The translations under genes were made by a program, and so were the position numbers. A stretch of DNA of 64,000 bases from Bacillus mojavensis RO-H-1 = KCTC 3706. GTDB lineage: Bacteria; Bacillota; Bacilli; Bacillales; Bacillaceae. Shown here in pieces: positions 17,605 to 26,167 of this stretch. The stretch is from contig NZ_JH600284.1 of assembly GCF_000245335.1 (NCBI RefSeq), positions 310,001 to 374,000 of the forward strand, given 5' to 3'. Under the pieces are notes generated by a model, which saw only the letters and a list, made by a program, of their open reading frames with translations, ran no database searches and was not told the origin of the DNA. How positions within the stretch are numbered: position 1 is the first letter of the stretch; the number at the start of each line of letters is the position of its first letter.

Positions 17605-18612
17605 GTGGATTTTAGGGAGGTTATTGAGCAGCGGTATCATCAGCTGCTTAATCGATATATAGCCGAATTAACGGAAACATCTTTATATCAGGCCCAAAAA
17701 TTCAGCCGAAAAACAATCGAGCATCAAATTCCTCCGGAAGAAATCATCAGCATTCACCGAAAAGTGCTGAAGGAGCTGTATCCAAGTCTCCCGGAAGATG
17801 TTTTTCATTCGCTGGATTTTTTAATTGAAGTCATGATTGGATATGGAATGGCTTATCAGGAGCATCAAACCCTTAGGGGGATACAGCAGGAAATCAAATC
17901 AGAAATTGAAATTGCAGCTAATGTACAGCAGACGCTTCTAGGAACAAAAATTCCGGAGGAGGAAGCGCTGGACATTGGCGCGATCAGTGTGCCCGCCAAA
18001 CAGATGAGCGGTGATTATTATCATTTTGTTAAAGACAAAGAGTCCATTAATATTGCCATTGCTGACGTCATCGGTAAAGGGATTCCGGCAGCTTTATGTA
18101 TGTCTATGATTAAATACGCAATGGATTCTTTGCCGGAAACAGGCATTCACCCATCACAGGTGCTGAAAAACTTGAATCGCGTTGTTGAACAAAACGTTGA
18201 TGCCAGTATGTTTATTACGATGTTTTATGCCAATTACAATACGGACAATCATCGATTTACATACGCTTCAGCGGGACATGAACCAGGATTTTACTATTCT
18301 CAAAAAGATAATACATTTTATGATTTAGATGCTAAAGGTCTTGTTCTCGGAATTTCGCAAGATTATGACTACAGGCAATTTGACAAGCAACTTGAAAAGG
18401 GAGATATGATTGTTTTATTTTCTGACGGTGTTACAGAATGCAGGACGGAAAACGGTTTCTTGGAGCGTCACGATATACAGAAGCTCATTGAGGAACATAT
18501 GTGTTGCGATGCCCAGGAAATGGTGAAAAACATTTATGACAGCCTCCTCAAATTGCAGGATTTTCAGCTTCATGATGATTTTACGTTAATTGTTTTAAGA
18601 AGAAAGGTTTAG
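17605..18612 (+). CDS. rsbU: PP2C phosphatase RsbU
   Basis: This 335-residue phosphatase removes phosphate from RsbV-P when bound by RsbT. The N-terminal RsbT-binding domain (about 1-110) is followed by a PP2C-like SpoIIE domain with metal-binding aspartates in QMSGDYYHF, IADVIGKGIPAAL and LHDDFTLIVLR. The frame opens at 17581, but GTG 17605 after TAGGAGG gives the established N-terminus MDFREVIEQRY. The stop codon lies inside the SigmaB promoter of the next gene. Confidence 0.95.
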   Translation: MDFREVIEQRYHQLLNRYIAELTETSLYQAQKFSRKTIEHQIPPEEIISIHRKVLKELYPSLPEDVFHSLDFLIEVMIGYGMAYQEHQTLRGIQQEIKSEIEIAANVQQTLLGTKIPEEEALDIGAISVPAKQMSGDYYHFVKDKESINIAIADVIGKGIPAALCMSMIKYAMDSLPETGIHPSQVLKNLNRVVEQNVDASMFITMFYANYNTDNHRFTYASAGHEPGFYYSQKDNTFYDLDAKGLVLGISQDYDYRQFDKQLEKGDMIVLFSDGVTECRTENGFLERHDIQKLIEEHMCCDAQEMVKNIYDSLLKLQDFQLHDDFTLIVLRRKV

Positions 18613-18632
18613 CGTTCGCCGGCCGTGGGTAT
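18607..18632 (+). promoter_or_regulatory. SigmaB promoter for rsbV-rsbW-sigB-rsbX
   Basis: GTTTAG (18607-18612), 14 bp, GGGTAT (18627-18632) matches the SigmaB consensus GTTTAA-N12-15-GGGTAT. It makes the second half of the operon autocatalytic under stress. Confidence 0.93.
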
Positions 18633-18673
18633 ATAACTACTAGTTATTTAAAGGATAATTTGAGGTGAAACGA

Positions 18674-19003
18674 ATGAATATAAATATTGATGTGAAACAG
18701 AATGTCGATGATATACAAGTAAACATTGCTGGAGAAATTGATGTGTATTCAGCGCCGGTTCTCAGAGAAAAGCTCGTTCCTCTGGCGGAAGAAGGCGCAG
18801 ACTTAAGGATTTGTCTGAAGAATGTCAGCTACATGGACAGTACCGGACTTGGCGTCTTCGTAGGCGTTTTTAAAACAGTGAAAAAACAAGGCGGTTCCCT
18901 TAAGCTTGAAAATCTGTCTGACCGGCTAATCCGTCTGTTCGAAATTACTGGTCTTAAGGACATCATTGATATTTCAGCAAAGTCAGAAGGTGGAGTGCAA
19001 TGA
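18674..19003 (+). CDS. rsbV: anti-anti-sigma factor RsbV
   Basis: This 109-residue STAS-domain protein, when unphosphorylated, binds RsbW and frees SigmaB. The regulatory serine is Ser56, in [11 protein letters not shown], which falls on the published number with ATG 18674 as start. An in-frame GTG at 18665 is the ribosome-binding region (GAGGTG), not the start. The stop overlaps rsbW by 4 nt. Confidence 0.95.
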   Translation: MNINIDVKQNVDDIQVNIAGEIDVYSAPVLREKLVPLAEEGADLRICLKNVSYMDSTGLGVFVGVFKTVKKQGGSLKLENLSDRLIRLFEITGLKDIIDISAKSEGGVQ

Positions 19004-19482
19004 ATAACAAAGCTGATTACATCGAAATGAAAGTGCCGGCCCAGCCTGAATACGTAGGGATTATACGGCTGACTCTGTCTGGCGTTGCAAGCAGAATGGG
19101 CTATACGTACGATGAAATTGAAGATCTGAAAATCGCAGTGAGCGAAGCTTGTACAAATGCGGTTCAGCACGCTTATAAAGAAGACAAAAACGGGGAAGTG
19201 TCAATACGATTCGGCGTGTTCGAGGATCGTTTAGAGGTCATTGTGGCAGATGAAGGAGACAGCTTTGATTTTGATGAAAAGCAGCAGGATCTTGGGCCAT
19301 ACACACCTTCACACACAGTCGATCAATTATCAGAAGGAGGGCTCGGTCTATATTTAATGGAAACGCTCATGGATGAAGTCAGAGTGCAAAACAACTCCGG
19401 CGTCACGGTAGCGATGACAAAGTATTTAAATGGGGAGCGAGTTGATCATGACACAACCATCAAAAACTACGAAACTAACTAA
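19000..19482 (+). CDS. rsbW: anti-sigma factor and kinase RsbW
   Basis: This 160-residue GHKL-fold kinase binds SigmaB or RsbV and phosphorylates RsbV. The ATP-binding boxes are visible in [28 protein letters not shown] and [19 protein letters not shown] 19000 overlaps the rsbV stop (ATGA), and its own 3' end overlaps sigB by 35 nt, a tight coupling that keeps RsbW and SigmaB in balance. Confidence 0.95.
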   Translation: MNNKADYIEMKVPAQPEYVGIIRLTLSGVASRMGYTYDEIEDLKIAVSEACTNAVQHAYKEDKNGEVSIRFGVFEDRLEVIVADEGDSFDFDEKQQDLGPYTPSHTVDQLSEGGLGLYLMETLMDEVRVQNNSGVTVAMTKYLNGERVDHDTTIKNYETN

Positions 19483-20236
19483 AGATGAAGTCGATCGGCT
19501 CATAAGCGATTACCAAACAAAACAAGATGAACAGGCGCAGGAAACGCTTGTGCGGGTGTATACGAATCTGGTTGATATGCTTGCGAAGAAATACTCAAAG
19601 GGCAAAAGCTTCCACGAAGATCTCCGCCAAGTCGGCATGATCGGGCTTCTCGGCGCGATAAAGCGCTATGATCCCGTGGTGGGCAAATCGTTTGAAGCTT
19701 TTGCGATCCCGACCATAATCGGGGAGATTAAACGTTTCCTCAGAGATAAGACGTGGAGCGTTCATGTTCCGAGACGAATCAAAGAACTGGGGCCGAGAAT
19801 CAAAATGGCGGTCGATCAGCTGACGACAGAAACACAAAGGTCGCCGAAAGTGGAAGAGATTGCTGAATTCCTCGATGTATCAGAGGAAGAGGTTCTTGAA
19901 ACCATGGAGATGGGCAAAAGCTATCAAGCCTTATCTGTTGATCACAGTATTGAAGCAGATGCGGACGGAAGCACAGTTACCATTCTCGATATCGTCGGTT
20001 CACAGGAGGATGGATATGAGCGGGTGAACCAGAAAATGATGCTGCAGAGCGTGCTTCATGTCCTGTCAGACCGTGAAAAGCAAATTATAGACCTAACGTA
20101 CATTCAAAACAAAAGTCAAAAAGAAACTGGGGACATTCTCGGTATATCTCAAATGCACGTCTCGCGTCTGCAGCGCAAAGCTGTGAAGAAGCTCAGAGAG
20201 GCCTTGATTGAAGATCCCTCCATGGAGTTAATGTAA
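19448..20236 (+). CDS. sigB: general stress sigma factor SigmaB
   Basis: This 262-residue group 3 sigma factor directs the general stress regulon. Region 2 includes EDLRQVGMIGLLGAIKRYDP and FLRDKTWSVHVPRR, region 3 follows, and region 4 has the helix-turn-helix QKETGDILGISQMHVSRLQ. The frame opens at 19430, but ATG 19448 after GGGGAGCG gives the established start [10 protein letters not shown]. It abuts rsbX with a one-base overlap (TAATG). Confidence 0.96.
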   Translation: MTQPSKTTKLTKDEVDRLISDYQTKQDEQAQETLVRVYTNLVDMLAKKYSKGKSFHEDLRQVGMIGLLGAIKRYDPVVGKSFEAFAIPTIIGEIKRFLRDKTWSVHVPRRIKELGPRIKMAVDQLTTETQRSPKVEEIAEFLDVSEEEVLETMEMGKSYQALSVDHSIEADADGSTVTILDIVGSQEDGYERVNQKMMLQSVLHVLSDREKQIIDLTYIQNKSQKETGDILGISQMHVSRLQRKAVKKLREALIEDPSMELM

Positions 20237-20835
20237 TGATCCAGGTTGAAGAAAACGAGCATATTCAAACCCTTGTATACCAACTGAATAAAGAAGGAAA
20301 ATCGATCTGCGGTGACAGTTTTTTTATGAAAGCTGATGATCAAGAATTAATTTGTGCGGTAGCTGACGGACTTGGAAGCGGATCGCTTGCCAACGAATCT
20401 TCTTCAGCAATCAAAGACTTAGTGGAAAACTATGCGAACGAAGACGTACAAAGCATCATCGAACGCTGTAATCAGGCGATGAAAAACAAAAGAGGGGCTA
20501 CAGCTTCTGTTTTGAAAATTAACTTTGAACAAAGGCAGTTTACGTACTGCTCCGTCGGAAATGTACAGTTTATTCTGCATTCCCCGTCTGGTGAAAGCTT
20601 TTATCCTCTCCCGATTTCAGGCTATTTATCAGGCAAGCCGCAAAAATACAAAACGCACACCGCTACCTATGAAAAGGGTTCTAAGTTCATTATACATACA
20701 GATGGACTCAACGTACCCGATATCCGCTCCCACTTAAAAAAAGGCCAATCGGTAGAAGAAATATCAAATTCGCTGAAAATGTATACGACATCTAGAAGAG
20801 ACGATCTGACATATATTCTTGGACTGCTGTCCTAG
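20236..20835 (+). CDS. rsbX: feedback phosphatase RsbX
   Basis: This 199-residue PP2C-type phosphatase dephosphorylates RsbS and RsbRA and so resets the stressosome. The metal-site motifs CAVADGLGSGS and the C-terminal RRDDLTYILG are present. It is the last gene of the operon. A strong terminator follows, and the next gene is tex. Confidence 0.94.
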   Translation: MIQVEENEHIQTLVYQLNKEGKSICGDSFFMKADDQELICAVADGLGSGSLANESSSAIKDLVENYANEDVQSIIERCNQAMKNKRGATASVLKINFEQRQFTYCSVGNVQFILHSPSGESFYPLPISGYLSGKPQKYKTHTATYEKGSKFIIHTDGLNVPDIRSHLKKGQSVEEISNSLKMYTTSRRDDLTYILGLLS

Positions 20836-20849
20836 GAATGTAGAAAAAA

Positions 20850-20877
20850 GAAGCTGGGAAAGCCGGCTTCTTTTTTT
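20850..20877 (+). terminator. terminator of the sigB operon
   Basis: An 8-bp stem (20850-20857 with 20863-20870, one G-U pair) with a 5-nt loop is followed by seven T. Confidence 0.92.
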
Positions 20878-21030
20878 GTAGTTGGCTATTAATAAGCGAC
20901 TTACGGAACTTTATGAGCGGCGGTTTACAGAAACTTTTAGAAATGAATACATCATCTGTCTTTTTTTATGTGTTTTTTTCTGTTTTTGATACACTAGAGA
21001 AAGAACGACAAAATTGGAGGCTATGGTTAC

Positions 21031-23190
21031 ATGGAAACGTCAGCCCTTTTGAAACAGCAAATTGCGAAAGAAATAGGTTTATCACAAAAACATGTTGAAA
21101 GCGTCATCCGCCTGCTTGAGGACGGCAACACAGTTCCGTTCATCGCCAGATATCGAAAAGAGCAGACGGGTTCAATGGACGAGGTTCAGATTCAGACCAT
21201 TTCTGAACGATGGCAATACATACAAAACCTGAATCAGCGAAAAGAAGAAGTGATCAGGCTAATCGCTGAGCAGGATAAACTAACAAATGAATTAAAACGC
21301 AAAATTGACCAATCCGTAAAACTTCAGGAAGTAGAAGACCTCTACCGTCCGTATAAACAAAAGCGCAAAACGAAAGCGACAGTCGCCAAAAGCAAAGGTC
21401 TTGAGCCGCTTGCCGACTATATCATGACTCTTCCGCAAGATGACCGCCTTGCAGAAACAGCAGACCAATATATCAGCGAAGAAAAAGAAGTGTTCACCAG
21501 AGAAGAAGCCATTGAAGGCGCCAAGCATATTATTGCGGAACAAATCTCGGACGAACCGAATTTCAGAAAATGGATTCGCCAGGAAACCTTTAAAAAAGGA
21601 ACGATCAAGTCAGCTGCCGGAAAATCAGCAGACACAGATGAAAAAAACGTGTACGAAATGTACTACGAGTATGAAGAGCCAATCGCAAAGGTCGTTCCGC
21701 ACAGAGTGCTTGCCATGAATCGCGGCGAAAAAGAAGACATTTTAAAGGTGTCTATCGAACAGCCAGCAGATCACATTAAGGCTTACTTGGAAAAGCAAAT
21801 CATCAAAAACCGTTCAACGTCTGTAAAAGAAATCTTGCAGGAAACGATTGAAGACAGCTACAAAAGACTGATTCAGCCTGCTATTGAACGTGAAATCAGA
21901 AAAGAGCTGTCAGAAAAAGCAGATGAACAGGCGATTCATATTTTTTCTGAGAACCTCAGAAAGCTTCTCCTTCAGCCGCCGATGAAAGGCAAGACGGTTC
22001 TCGGTGTAGATCCGGCTTTTCGAACAGGCTGTAAGCTGGCAGTGTCAGATGAAACCGGGAAAGTCTTAAAAATTGATGTGATTTACCCGCATGCACCTGT
22101 CAAAAAAACGAAGGAAGCTCATGAGAAAGTGAAAGCGATTCTTGAAGAGTATCAAGTGGAAATGGTGGCGATTGGAAACGGTACAGCCTCCAGGGAGACA
22201 GAGCAATTCATTGTGAATGTGCTGAAGGACACGCCGCGTGATATTTATTATGTGATTGTCAATGAAGCGGGGGCAAGCGTATATTCGGCTTCTGAGCTTG
22301 CCAGAGAAGAATTCCCTGAGCTTCAGGTCGAGGAACGCAGTGCAGTATCCATCGCACGGAGACTTCAAGATCCGCTTGCGGAACTCGTCAAAATTGATCC
22401 GAAATCTGTAGGTGTCGGACAGTATCAGCATGACGTCAGCCAAAAACGCTTAAATGAATCCCTGCGCTTTGTCGTTGAGACAGTCGTAAACCAGGTAGGA
22501 GTAAATGTCAACACAGCTTCCGCGGCACTGCTTCAGTATGTAGCGGGATTATCAAAGTCCGTAGCGGGCAACATTGTCAAAAAGCGGGAAGAGCTCGGTA
22601 AATTTTCGAATCGAAAAGAACTGAAAGACATTCCAAGGCTCGGCGCGAAAACCTATGAACAATGTATCGGCTTTTTAAGAGTGCAGGAAGGGACAGAGCC
22701 TTTGGACAGAACAGGAATCCACCCGGAAAGCTATAAAGAAACAAAAACGCTTTTGAAAAAGCTCGGTGTTTCAACAGAGCAAATCGGCACGGCGGAATTG
22801 AAGGACAAAATCAACAAATTGGAGCTTTCTGAAACAGCAAAAGAACTGGGAATCGGTGAAATTACGCTGAAAGACATTTGTGAACAGCTGACAAGACCTG
22901 AACGTGATCCGCGTGATGAGGTGCCTAAGCCTCTGCTGAAAACAGACGTCCTTCAGCTGGAGGATCTGAAAGAAGGAATGGAGCTGCAGGGCACCGTGCG
23001 CAATGTAGTGGACTTCGGAGCGTTTGTTGATATCGGAGTCAAACAGGACGGGCTTGTGCACATTTCAAAACTCAGCAATCAATTCGTCAAGCATCCGCTT
23101 GATGTTGTATCCGTCGGTGACATCGTGACGGTTTGGGTTGACGGTGTCGATGTGCAAAAAGGCAGAGTATCACTGTCTATGGTAAAATAA
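21031..23190 (+). CDS. ydcI: Tex family RNA-binding protein YdcI
   Basis: This 719-residue Tex protein is a modular nucleic-acid binder related to Spt6 of eukaryotes. Domains in order are an N-terminal helical region, a YqgF/RNase H-like domain (LGVDPAFRTGCKLAV at about 330), helix-hairpin-helix repeats (VAGLSKSVAGNIVKKREE; IPRLGAKTYEQCIGFLR) and a C-terminal S1 domain (GTVRNVVDFGAFVDIGVKQD). It probably acts in transcription or RNA turnover. ATG 21031 follows GGAGGCTAT. Length is typical. Confidence 0.93.
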   Translation: METSALLKQQIAKEIGLSQKHVESVIRLLEDGNTVPFIARYRKEQTGSMDEVQIQTISERWQYIQNLNQRKEEVIRLIAEQDKLTNELKRKIDQSVKLQEVEDLYRPYKQKRKTKATVAKSKGLEPLADYIMTLPQDDRLAETADQYISEEKEVFTREEAIEGAKHIIAEQISDEPNFRKWIRQETFKKGTIKSAAGKSADTDEKNVYEMYYEYEEPIAKVVPHRVLAMNRGEKEDILKVSIEQPADHIKAYLEKQIIKNRSTSVKEILQETIEDSYKRLIQPAIEREIRKELSEKADEQAIHIFSENLRKLLLQPPMKGKTVLGVDPAFRTGCKLAVSDETGKVLKIDVIYPHAPVKKTKEAHEKVKAILEEYQVEMVAIGNGTASRETEQFIVNVLKDTPRDIYYVIVNEAGASVYSASELAREEFPELQVEERSAVSIARRLQDPLAELVKIDPKSVGVGQYQHDVSQKRLNESLRFVVETVVNQVGVNVNTASAALLQYVAGLSKSVAGNIVKKREELGKFSNRKELKDIPRLGAKTYEQCIGFLRVQEGTEPLDRTGIHPESYKETKTLLKKLGVSTEQIGTAELKDKINKLELSETAKELGIGEITLKDICEQLTRPERDPRDEVPKPLLKTDVLQLEDLKEGMELQGTVRNVVDFGAFVDIGVKQDGLVHISKLSNQFVKHPLDVVSVGDIVTVWVDGVDVQKGRVSLSMVK

Positions 23191-23193
23191 AAG

Positions 23194-23218
23194 CACTGCT
23201 TACGAGCAGTGTTTTTTC
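23194..23218 (+). terminator. terminator after tex
   Basis: A perfect 7-bp stem CACTGCT/AGCAGTG with loop TACG and six T. The stem overlaps the end of the opposite-strand cmpA gene. Confidence 0.9.
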
Positions 23219-23313
23219 CTATAGAAATACCAGCATTGATTCAGCAGTTTAATTTGATAATTATCTTTTTCAAGGAACGCTTTTTGCATCTGTTTTTTCA
23301 GCCAATTTGGCAT
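23200..23313 (-). CDS. cmpA: spore coat assembly regulator CmpA
   Basis: The 37-residue protein begins MPNWLKKQMQKAFLEKDN and ends in a Cys-Trp-Tyr-rich tail. In B. subtilis CmpA is made in the mother cell and delays cortex synthesis until coat assembly is correct, acting with ClpXP on SpoIVA. ATG 23313 follows GAGGAGGAATG. The frame is far below usual ORF cut-offs but matches the known protein in length and sequence. Its 3' end runs through the tex terminator. Confidence 0.9.
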   Translation of the reverse strand: MPNWLKKQMQKAFLEKDNYQIKLLNQCWYFYRKKHCS

Positions 23314-23415
23314 AGGCTCATTCCTCCTCAGCTTTGATATAAGAGGGGCGGTGATTACCCTATTGTATGCGAACAGTGAATTGTCCCGTTCAATGTTTTT
23401 TTAGTGAGGTGCACC

Positions 23416-23868
23416 ATGGATAATAAAGAGCTGCAAAAGCTTACAGAGGATATTTCCAACACATTTTTCAAAAAGCCGTTTCGACATCAGGCTGTTTTCA
23501 ACGACAGACTTAAAACGACCGGCGGAAGATACCTGTTAACCTCTCATAACATCGAATTGAACAGAAAATATTTGATTGAGCACGGCAGAGAGGAACTGAT
23601 CGGCATTATCAAGCATGAGCTGTGCCATTATCACCTTCACCTTGAAGGAAAAGGATACAAGCACAGGGACAGAGATTTCCGAACGCTTCTCCAGCAAGTC
23701 AATGCGCCCCGCTTCTGTACGCCTCTAAAGAAAAAAACAGAAAGCAAAAAAACATATAGGTATATATGTACGGCTTGCGGCCAACAGTATATAAAGAGAC
23801 GCGCCATGAATCCTGACAGATACAGATGCGGAAAATGCCGCGGGAAAATAAAAAGAATTTTTTCGTAA
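23416..23868 (+). CDS. ydcK: SprT-like metal-dependent protein YdcK
   Basis: This 150-residue SprT-family protein has the zincin-type motif [14 protein letters not shown] (HExxH) at about residue 63, and a C-terminal zinc ribbon with paired cysteines ([10 protein letters not shown] and YRCGKCRG). The fold suggests a metal-dependent protease or DNA-binding factor; the cellular role in Bacillus is unproven. The frame opens at GTG 23404, but ATG 23416 has GTGAGGTG upstream. The tRNA promoters follow immediately. Confidence 0.88.
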   Translation: MDNKELQKLTEDISNTFFKKPFRHQAVFNDRLKTTGGRYLLTSHNIELNRKYLIEHGREELIGIIKHELCHYHLHLEGKGYKHRDRDFRTLLQQVNAPRFCTPLKKKTESKKTYRYICTACGQQYIKRRAMNPDRYRCGKCRGKIKRIFS

Positions 23869-23874
23869 AAAAGG

Positions 23875-23903
23875 TTGACGAAACTGGCAAGCCTATGTTA
23901 CAT
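23875..23903 (+). promoter_or_regulatory. upstream SigmaA promoter of the tRNA cluster
   Basis: TTGACG (23875-23880), 17 bp, TTACAT (23898-23903). Confidence 0.75.
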
Positions 23904-23944
23904 TATAAAAGTCGTCACGAGAGATAAATAAAAAACATTTCCTC

Positions 23945-23973
23945 TTGACTCTGAATGACAAGCCTGATATAAT
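23945..23973 (+). promoter_or_regulatory. consensus SigmaA promoter of the tRNA cluster
   Basis: TTGACT (23945-23950), 17 bp, TATAAT (23968-23973), 22 bp before the first tRNA. With the one upstream it forms the tandem-promoter layout typical of stable RNA operons. Confidence 0.9.
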
Positions 23974-23995
23974 GAATCTTGTCTCATTATTCCAT

Positions 23996-24070
23996 TCCAC
24001 AGTAGCTCAGTGGTAGAGCTATCGGCTGTTAACCGATCGGTCGCAGGTTCGAATCCTGCCTGTGGAGCCA
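23996..24070 (+). tRNA. trnS-Asn: tRNA-Asn(GTT)
   Basis: A complete cloverleaf of 75 nt with encoded CCA. Anticodon GTT lies in CTGTTAA, and the T-loop is GGTTCGAATCC. First gene of the cluster. Confidence 0.96.
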
Positions 24071-24075
24071 TATTT

Positions 24076-24166
24076 GGAGAAGTACTCAAGTGGCTGAAGA
24101 GGCGCCCCTGCTAAGGGTGTAGGTCGCGTAAGCGGCGCGAGGGTTCAAATCCCTCCTTCTCCGCCA
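24076..24166 (+). tRNA. trnS-Ser: tRNA-Ser(GCT)
   Basis: A class II tRNA of 91 nt with a long variable arm and encoded CCA. Anticodon GCT lies in CTGCTAA. It is 5 bp after tRNA-Asn. Confidence 0.96.
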
Positions 24167-24195
24167 TAAGATTGCGATATAAGTTCTCAACCATC

Positions 24196-24267
24196 GGCCC
24201 GTTGGTCAAGCGGTTAAGACACCGCCCTTTCACGGCGGTAACACGGGTTCGAATCCCGTACGGGTCA
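24196..24267 (+). tRNA. trnS-Glu: tRNA-Glu(TTC)
   Basis: A 72-nt cloverleaf. Anticodon TTC lies in CTTTCAC. CCA is not encoded and must be added. Confidence 0.95.
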
Positions 24268-24279
24268 TTCCATTTTCGT

Positions 24280-24354
24280 TGGGCTATAGCCAAGCGGTAA
24301 GGCAACGGACTTTGACTCCGTCATGCGTTGGTTCGAATCCAGCTAGCCCAGCCA
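24280..24354 (+). tRNA. trnS-Gln: tRNA-Gln(TTG)
   Basis: A 75-nt cloverleaf with encoded CCA. Anticodon TTG lies in CTTTGAC; acceptor TGGGCTA pairs with TAGCCCA. Confidence 0.96.
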
Positions 24355-24381
24355 TTTTTATTTTTTGAAATTAAATAGTAA

Positions 24382-24457
24382 GAGCCATTAGCTCAGTTGG
24401 TAGAGCATCTGACTTTTAATCAGAGGGTCGAAGGTTCGAGTCCTTCATGGCTCACCA
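24382..24457 (+). tRNA. trnS-Lys: tRNA-Lys(TTT)
   Basis: A 76-nt cloverleaf with encoded CCA. Anticodon TTT lies in CTTTTAA. Confidence 0.96.
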
Positions 24458-24468
24458 TTTGTCTTTTT

Positions 24469-24550
24469 GCGGGTGTGGCGGAATTGGCAGACGCGCTAGA
24501 CTTAGGATCTAGTGTCTTACGACGTGGGGGTTCGAGTCCCTTCACCCGCA
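24469..24550 (+). tRNA. trnS-Leu1: tRNA-Leu(TAG)
   Basis: A class II tRNA of 82 nt without encoded CCA. Anticodon TAG lies in CTTAGGA. Confidence 0.95.
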
Positions 24551-24627
24551 CTTTATTTACAAAGTGCACGCAAATTGGTTTTACTAGGTTAAGAGCCTGA
24601 AAACCAGCACAACATTTTAATAGTCAC

Positions 24628-24711
<84 letters not shown>

Positions 24712-24719
24712 TCTCAATC

Positions 24720-24752
24720 ATACCAAGGGTTTTAGACCTTTGGTATTTTTTT
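24720..24752 (+). terminator. terminator of the tRNA cluster
   Basis: An 11-bp stem (24720-24730 with 24736-24746, one G-U pair) is followed by seven T. A related hairpin follows each of the other two tRNA-Leu fragments. Confidence 0.9.
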
Positions 24753-24884
24753 GTTTATTTTTAAATGATCTACTGGTGTCTCTACAATGATGATGGTTTA
24801 TTTGTTTATACTGAAATAATTTATTATTCACCGCATGCAATAGTGGTTATAACCATTTCACTAAAGCAGGAGGCGGCGGAATGG

Positions 24885-25220
24885 CGAATATGAAACGGTT
24901 GGCATTGCACCGGGAAGTGGAAAGAATTTAGGGCTGTATTTGAAAAATACGTCCGTCAGAAAGGTGTTTTTGACTAAGTGAATATTATTATGGCGCTCAC
25001 CATGCAGGAAAGTGGTGGGCGTTCTTTAGATAATATGCAAAGTTCTGAGAGTATTGGCTTACCTCCTAATTCCATAACTGACCCAGAATACTCGATTGAA
25101 GTCACTGATTATCTTCATGAACAAGGAAATTTAATGCTCTCTAATGAATATTATCGTATGAGTATTGAAGCCAGACGAGATTATTCTGTTATATCGGATT
25201 TCTACAAAACAATGTCTTAA
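24885..25220 (+). pseudogene. broken CwlT-like conjugation lysozyme fragment
   Basis: The stretch reads EFRAVFEKYVRQKGVFD, stop, VNIIMALTMQESGGR and then MQSSESIGLPPN with ITDPEYSIEV, the lysozyme-like core of CwlT (YddH), the two-domain wall hydrolase of ICEBs1. The in-frame TAA at 24976-24978 falls where glutamine (CAA) would be expected. Upstream, ATG 24881 opens another frame, so a frameshift is likely as well. After SIEV the reading runs into an unrelated tail (TDYLHEQGNLMLSNEYY) with no NlpC/P60 domain. The fragment is therefore dead and truncated. Confidence 0.7.
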
Positions 25221-25369
25221 GTTATCATTGATTTGGGTGCCCAATTAGTGCCCTGAATTCATGAAAAATGATACTATAAGTGTAAATAAAGTGGCTATCT
25301 TAAATTTAGATCAATTTATTAACGTAAAAGCAATAATAACTAATCGGCGAAGAAAGGATGATCAGTCAA

Positions 25370-25894
25370 ATGAAAACATTAGTTATCGTTATACACCCTA
25401 ATTTGGAAACGTCTGTTGTCAACAAAACCTGGATGAATCGTTTAAAGCAAGATAATGACATTACGGTTCATGACCTGTACGGTGAATACCCTAATTTTAT
25501 CATTGATGTAGAAAAAGAGCAGCAGCTCCTGTTAGATCATGAGCGTATCGTTTTTCAGTTCCCAATGTATTGGTACAGCAGTCCCGCGTTACTCAAACAA
25601 TGGGAAGATGATGTGTTAACACATGGCTGGGCTTTTGGAACTGGAGGAACGAAATTGCATGGAAAAGAACTACTCTTAGCTATCTCCCTAGGTGCACAGG
25701 AATCTGATTATCAAGCAGGCGGAGGCTATAATATCACGATCAGCGAGCTTATCAGACCGTTTCAAGTCACTGCTAACTATATAGGAATGCGTTTTCTTCC
25801 TGCGTTTACACAATATGGGACACTTCACCTTTCAAAAGAAGATGTTAAGAACAGTGCGGAGAAATTGGTTGACTATCTTAAAGCTGAGCATTGA
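25370..25894 (+). CDS. NAD(P)H oxidoreductase, flavodoxin-like fold (YwrO/KefF type)
   Basis: This 174-residue flavoprotein is of the NAD(P)H quinone reductase group. It opens with TLVIVIHPNLETSVVNKTW, an FMN/FAD phosphate loop, and has the active-site signature QFPMYWYSSPALLKQWED, then GKELLLAISLGAQE. Relatives reduce quinones or gate potassium efflux. ATG 25370 is preferred over ATG 25358 because AAAGGATG lies at the right distance. It is a single gene just inside the island, next to the CwlT remnant. No partner transporter is adjacent. Confidence 0.85.
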   Translation: MKTLVIVIHPNLETSVVNKTWMNRLKQDNDITVHDLYGEYPNFIIDVEKEQQLLLDHERIVFQFPMYWYSSPALLKQWEDDVLTHGWAFGTGGTKLHGKELLLAISLGAQESDYQAGGGYNITISELIRPFQVTANYIGMRFLPAFTQYGTLHLSKEDVKNSAEKLVDYLKAEH

Positions 25895-26042
25895 TCCGGT
25901 ATTCGCGAGGGAAGCTGAAACAAATGAAGTGTTGTGAAAATAAGGGTTTGTGATAGATTTTAATCAAACTTTATTTCAAAGTTACATCAAGTATTCATTG
26001 TAAAAGAAACGGAACTATGTCCTAATCGTTCAAAAAAATAAA

Positions 26043-26080
26043 GGGTGACACATATTATATATGACTAATATGTATTACCC
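26043..26080 (-). terminator. terminator downstream of the luciferase-like gene
   Basis: A 15-base inverted repeat with one mismatch (26043-26057 with 26066-26080) is followed on the minus strand by a T-rich run (26030-26040). Confidence 0.8.
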
Positions 26081-26167
26081 ATTTCTTTCTTGTTCAACAA
26101 TCGCACCCGATTGTTGAAAAACATAAGCTAATACAACTGACTCGACTTCTAAAGTTTGCTCCATTCT

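Noticed and set aside
24397..24600. Open reading frames across the tRNA cluster on both strands
   Set aside because: They lie over complete cloverleaf tRNA genes and have no ribosome-binding sites.
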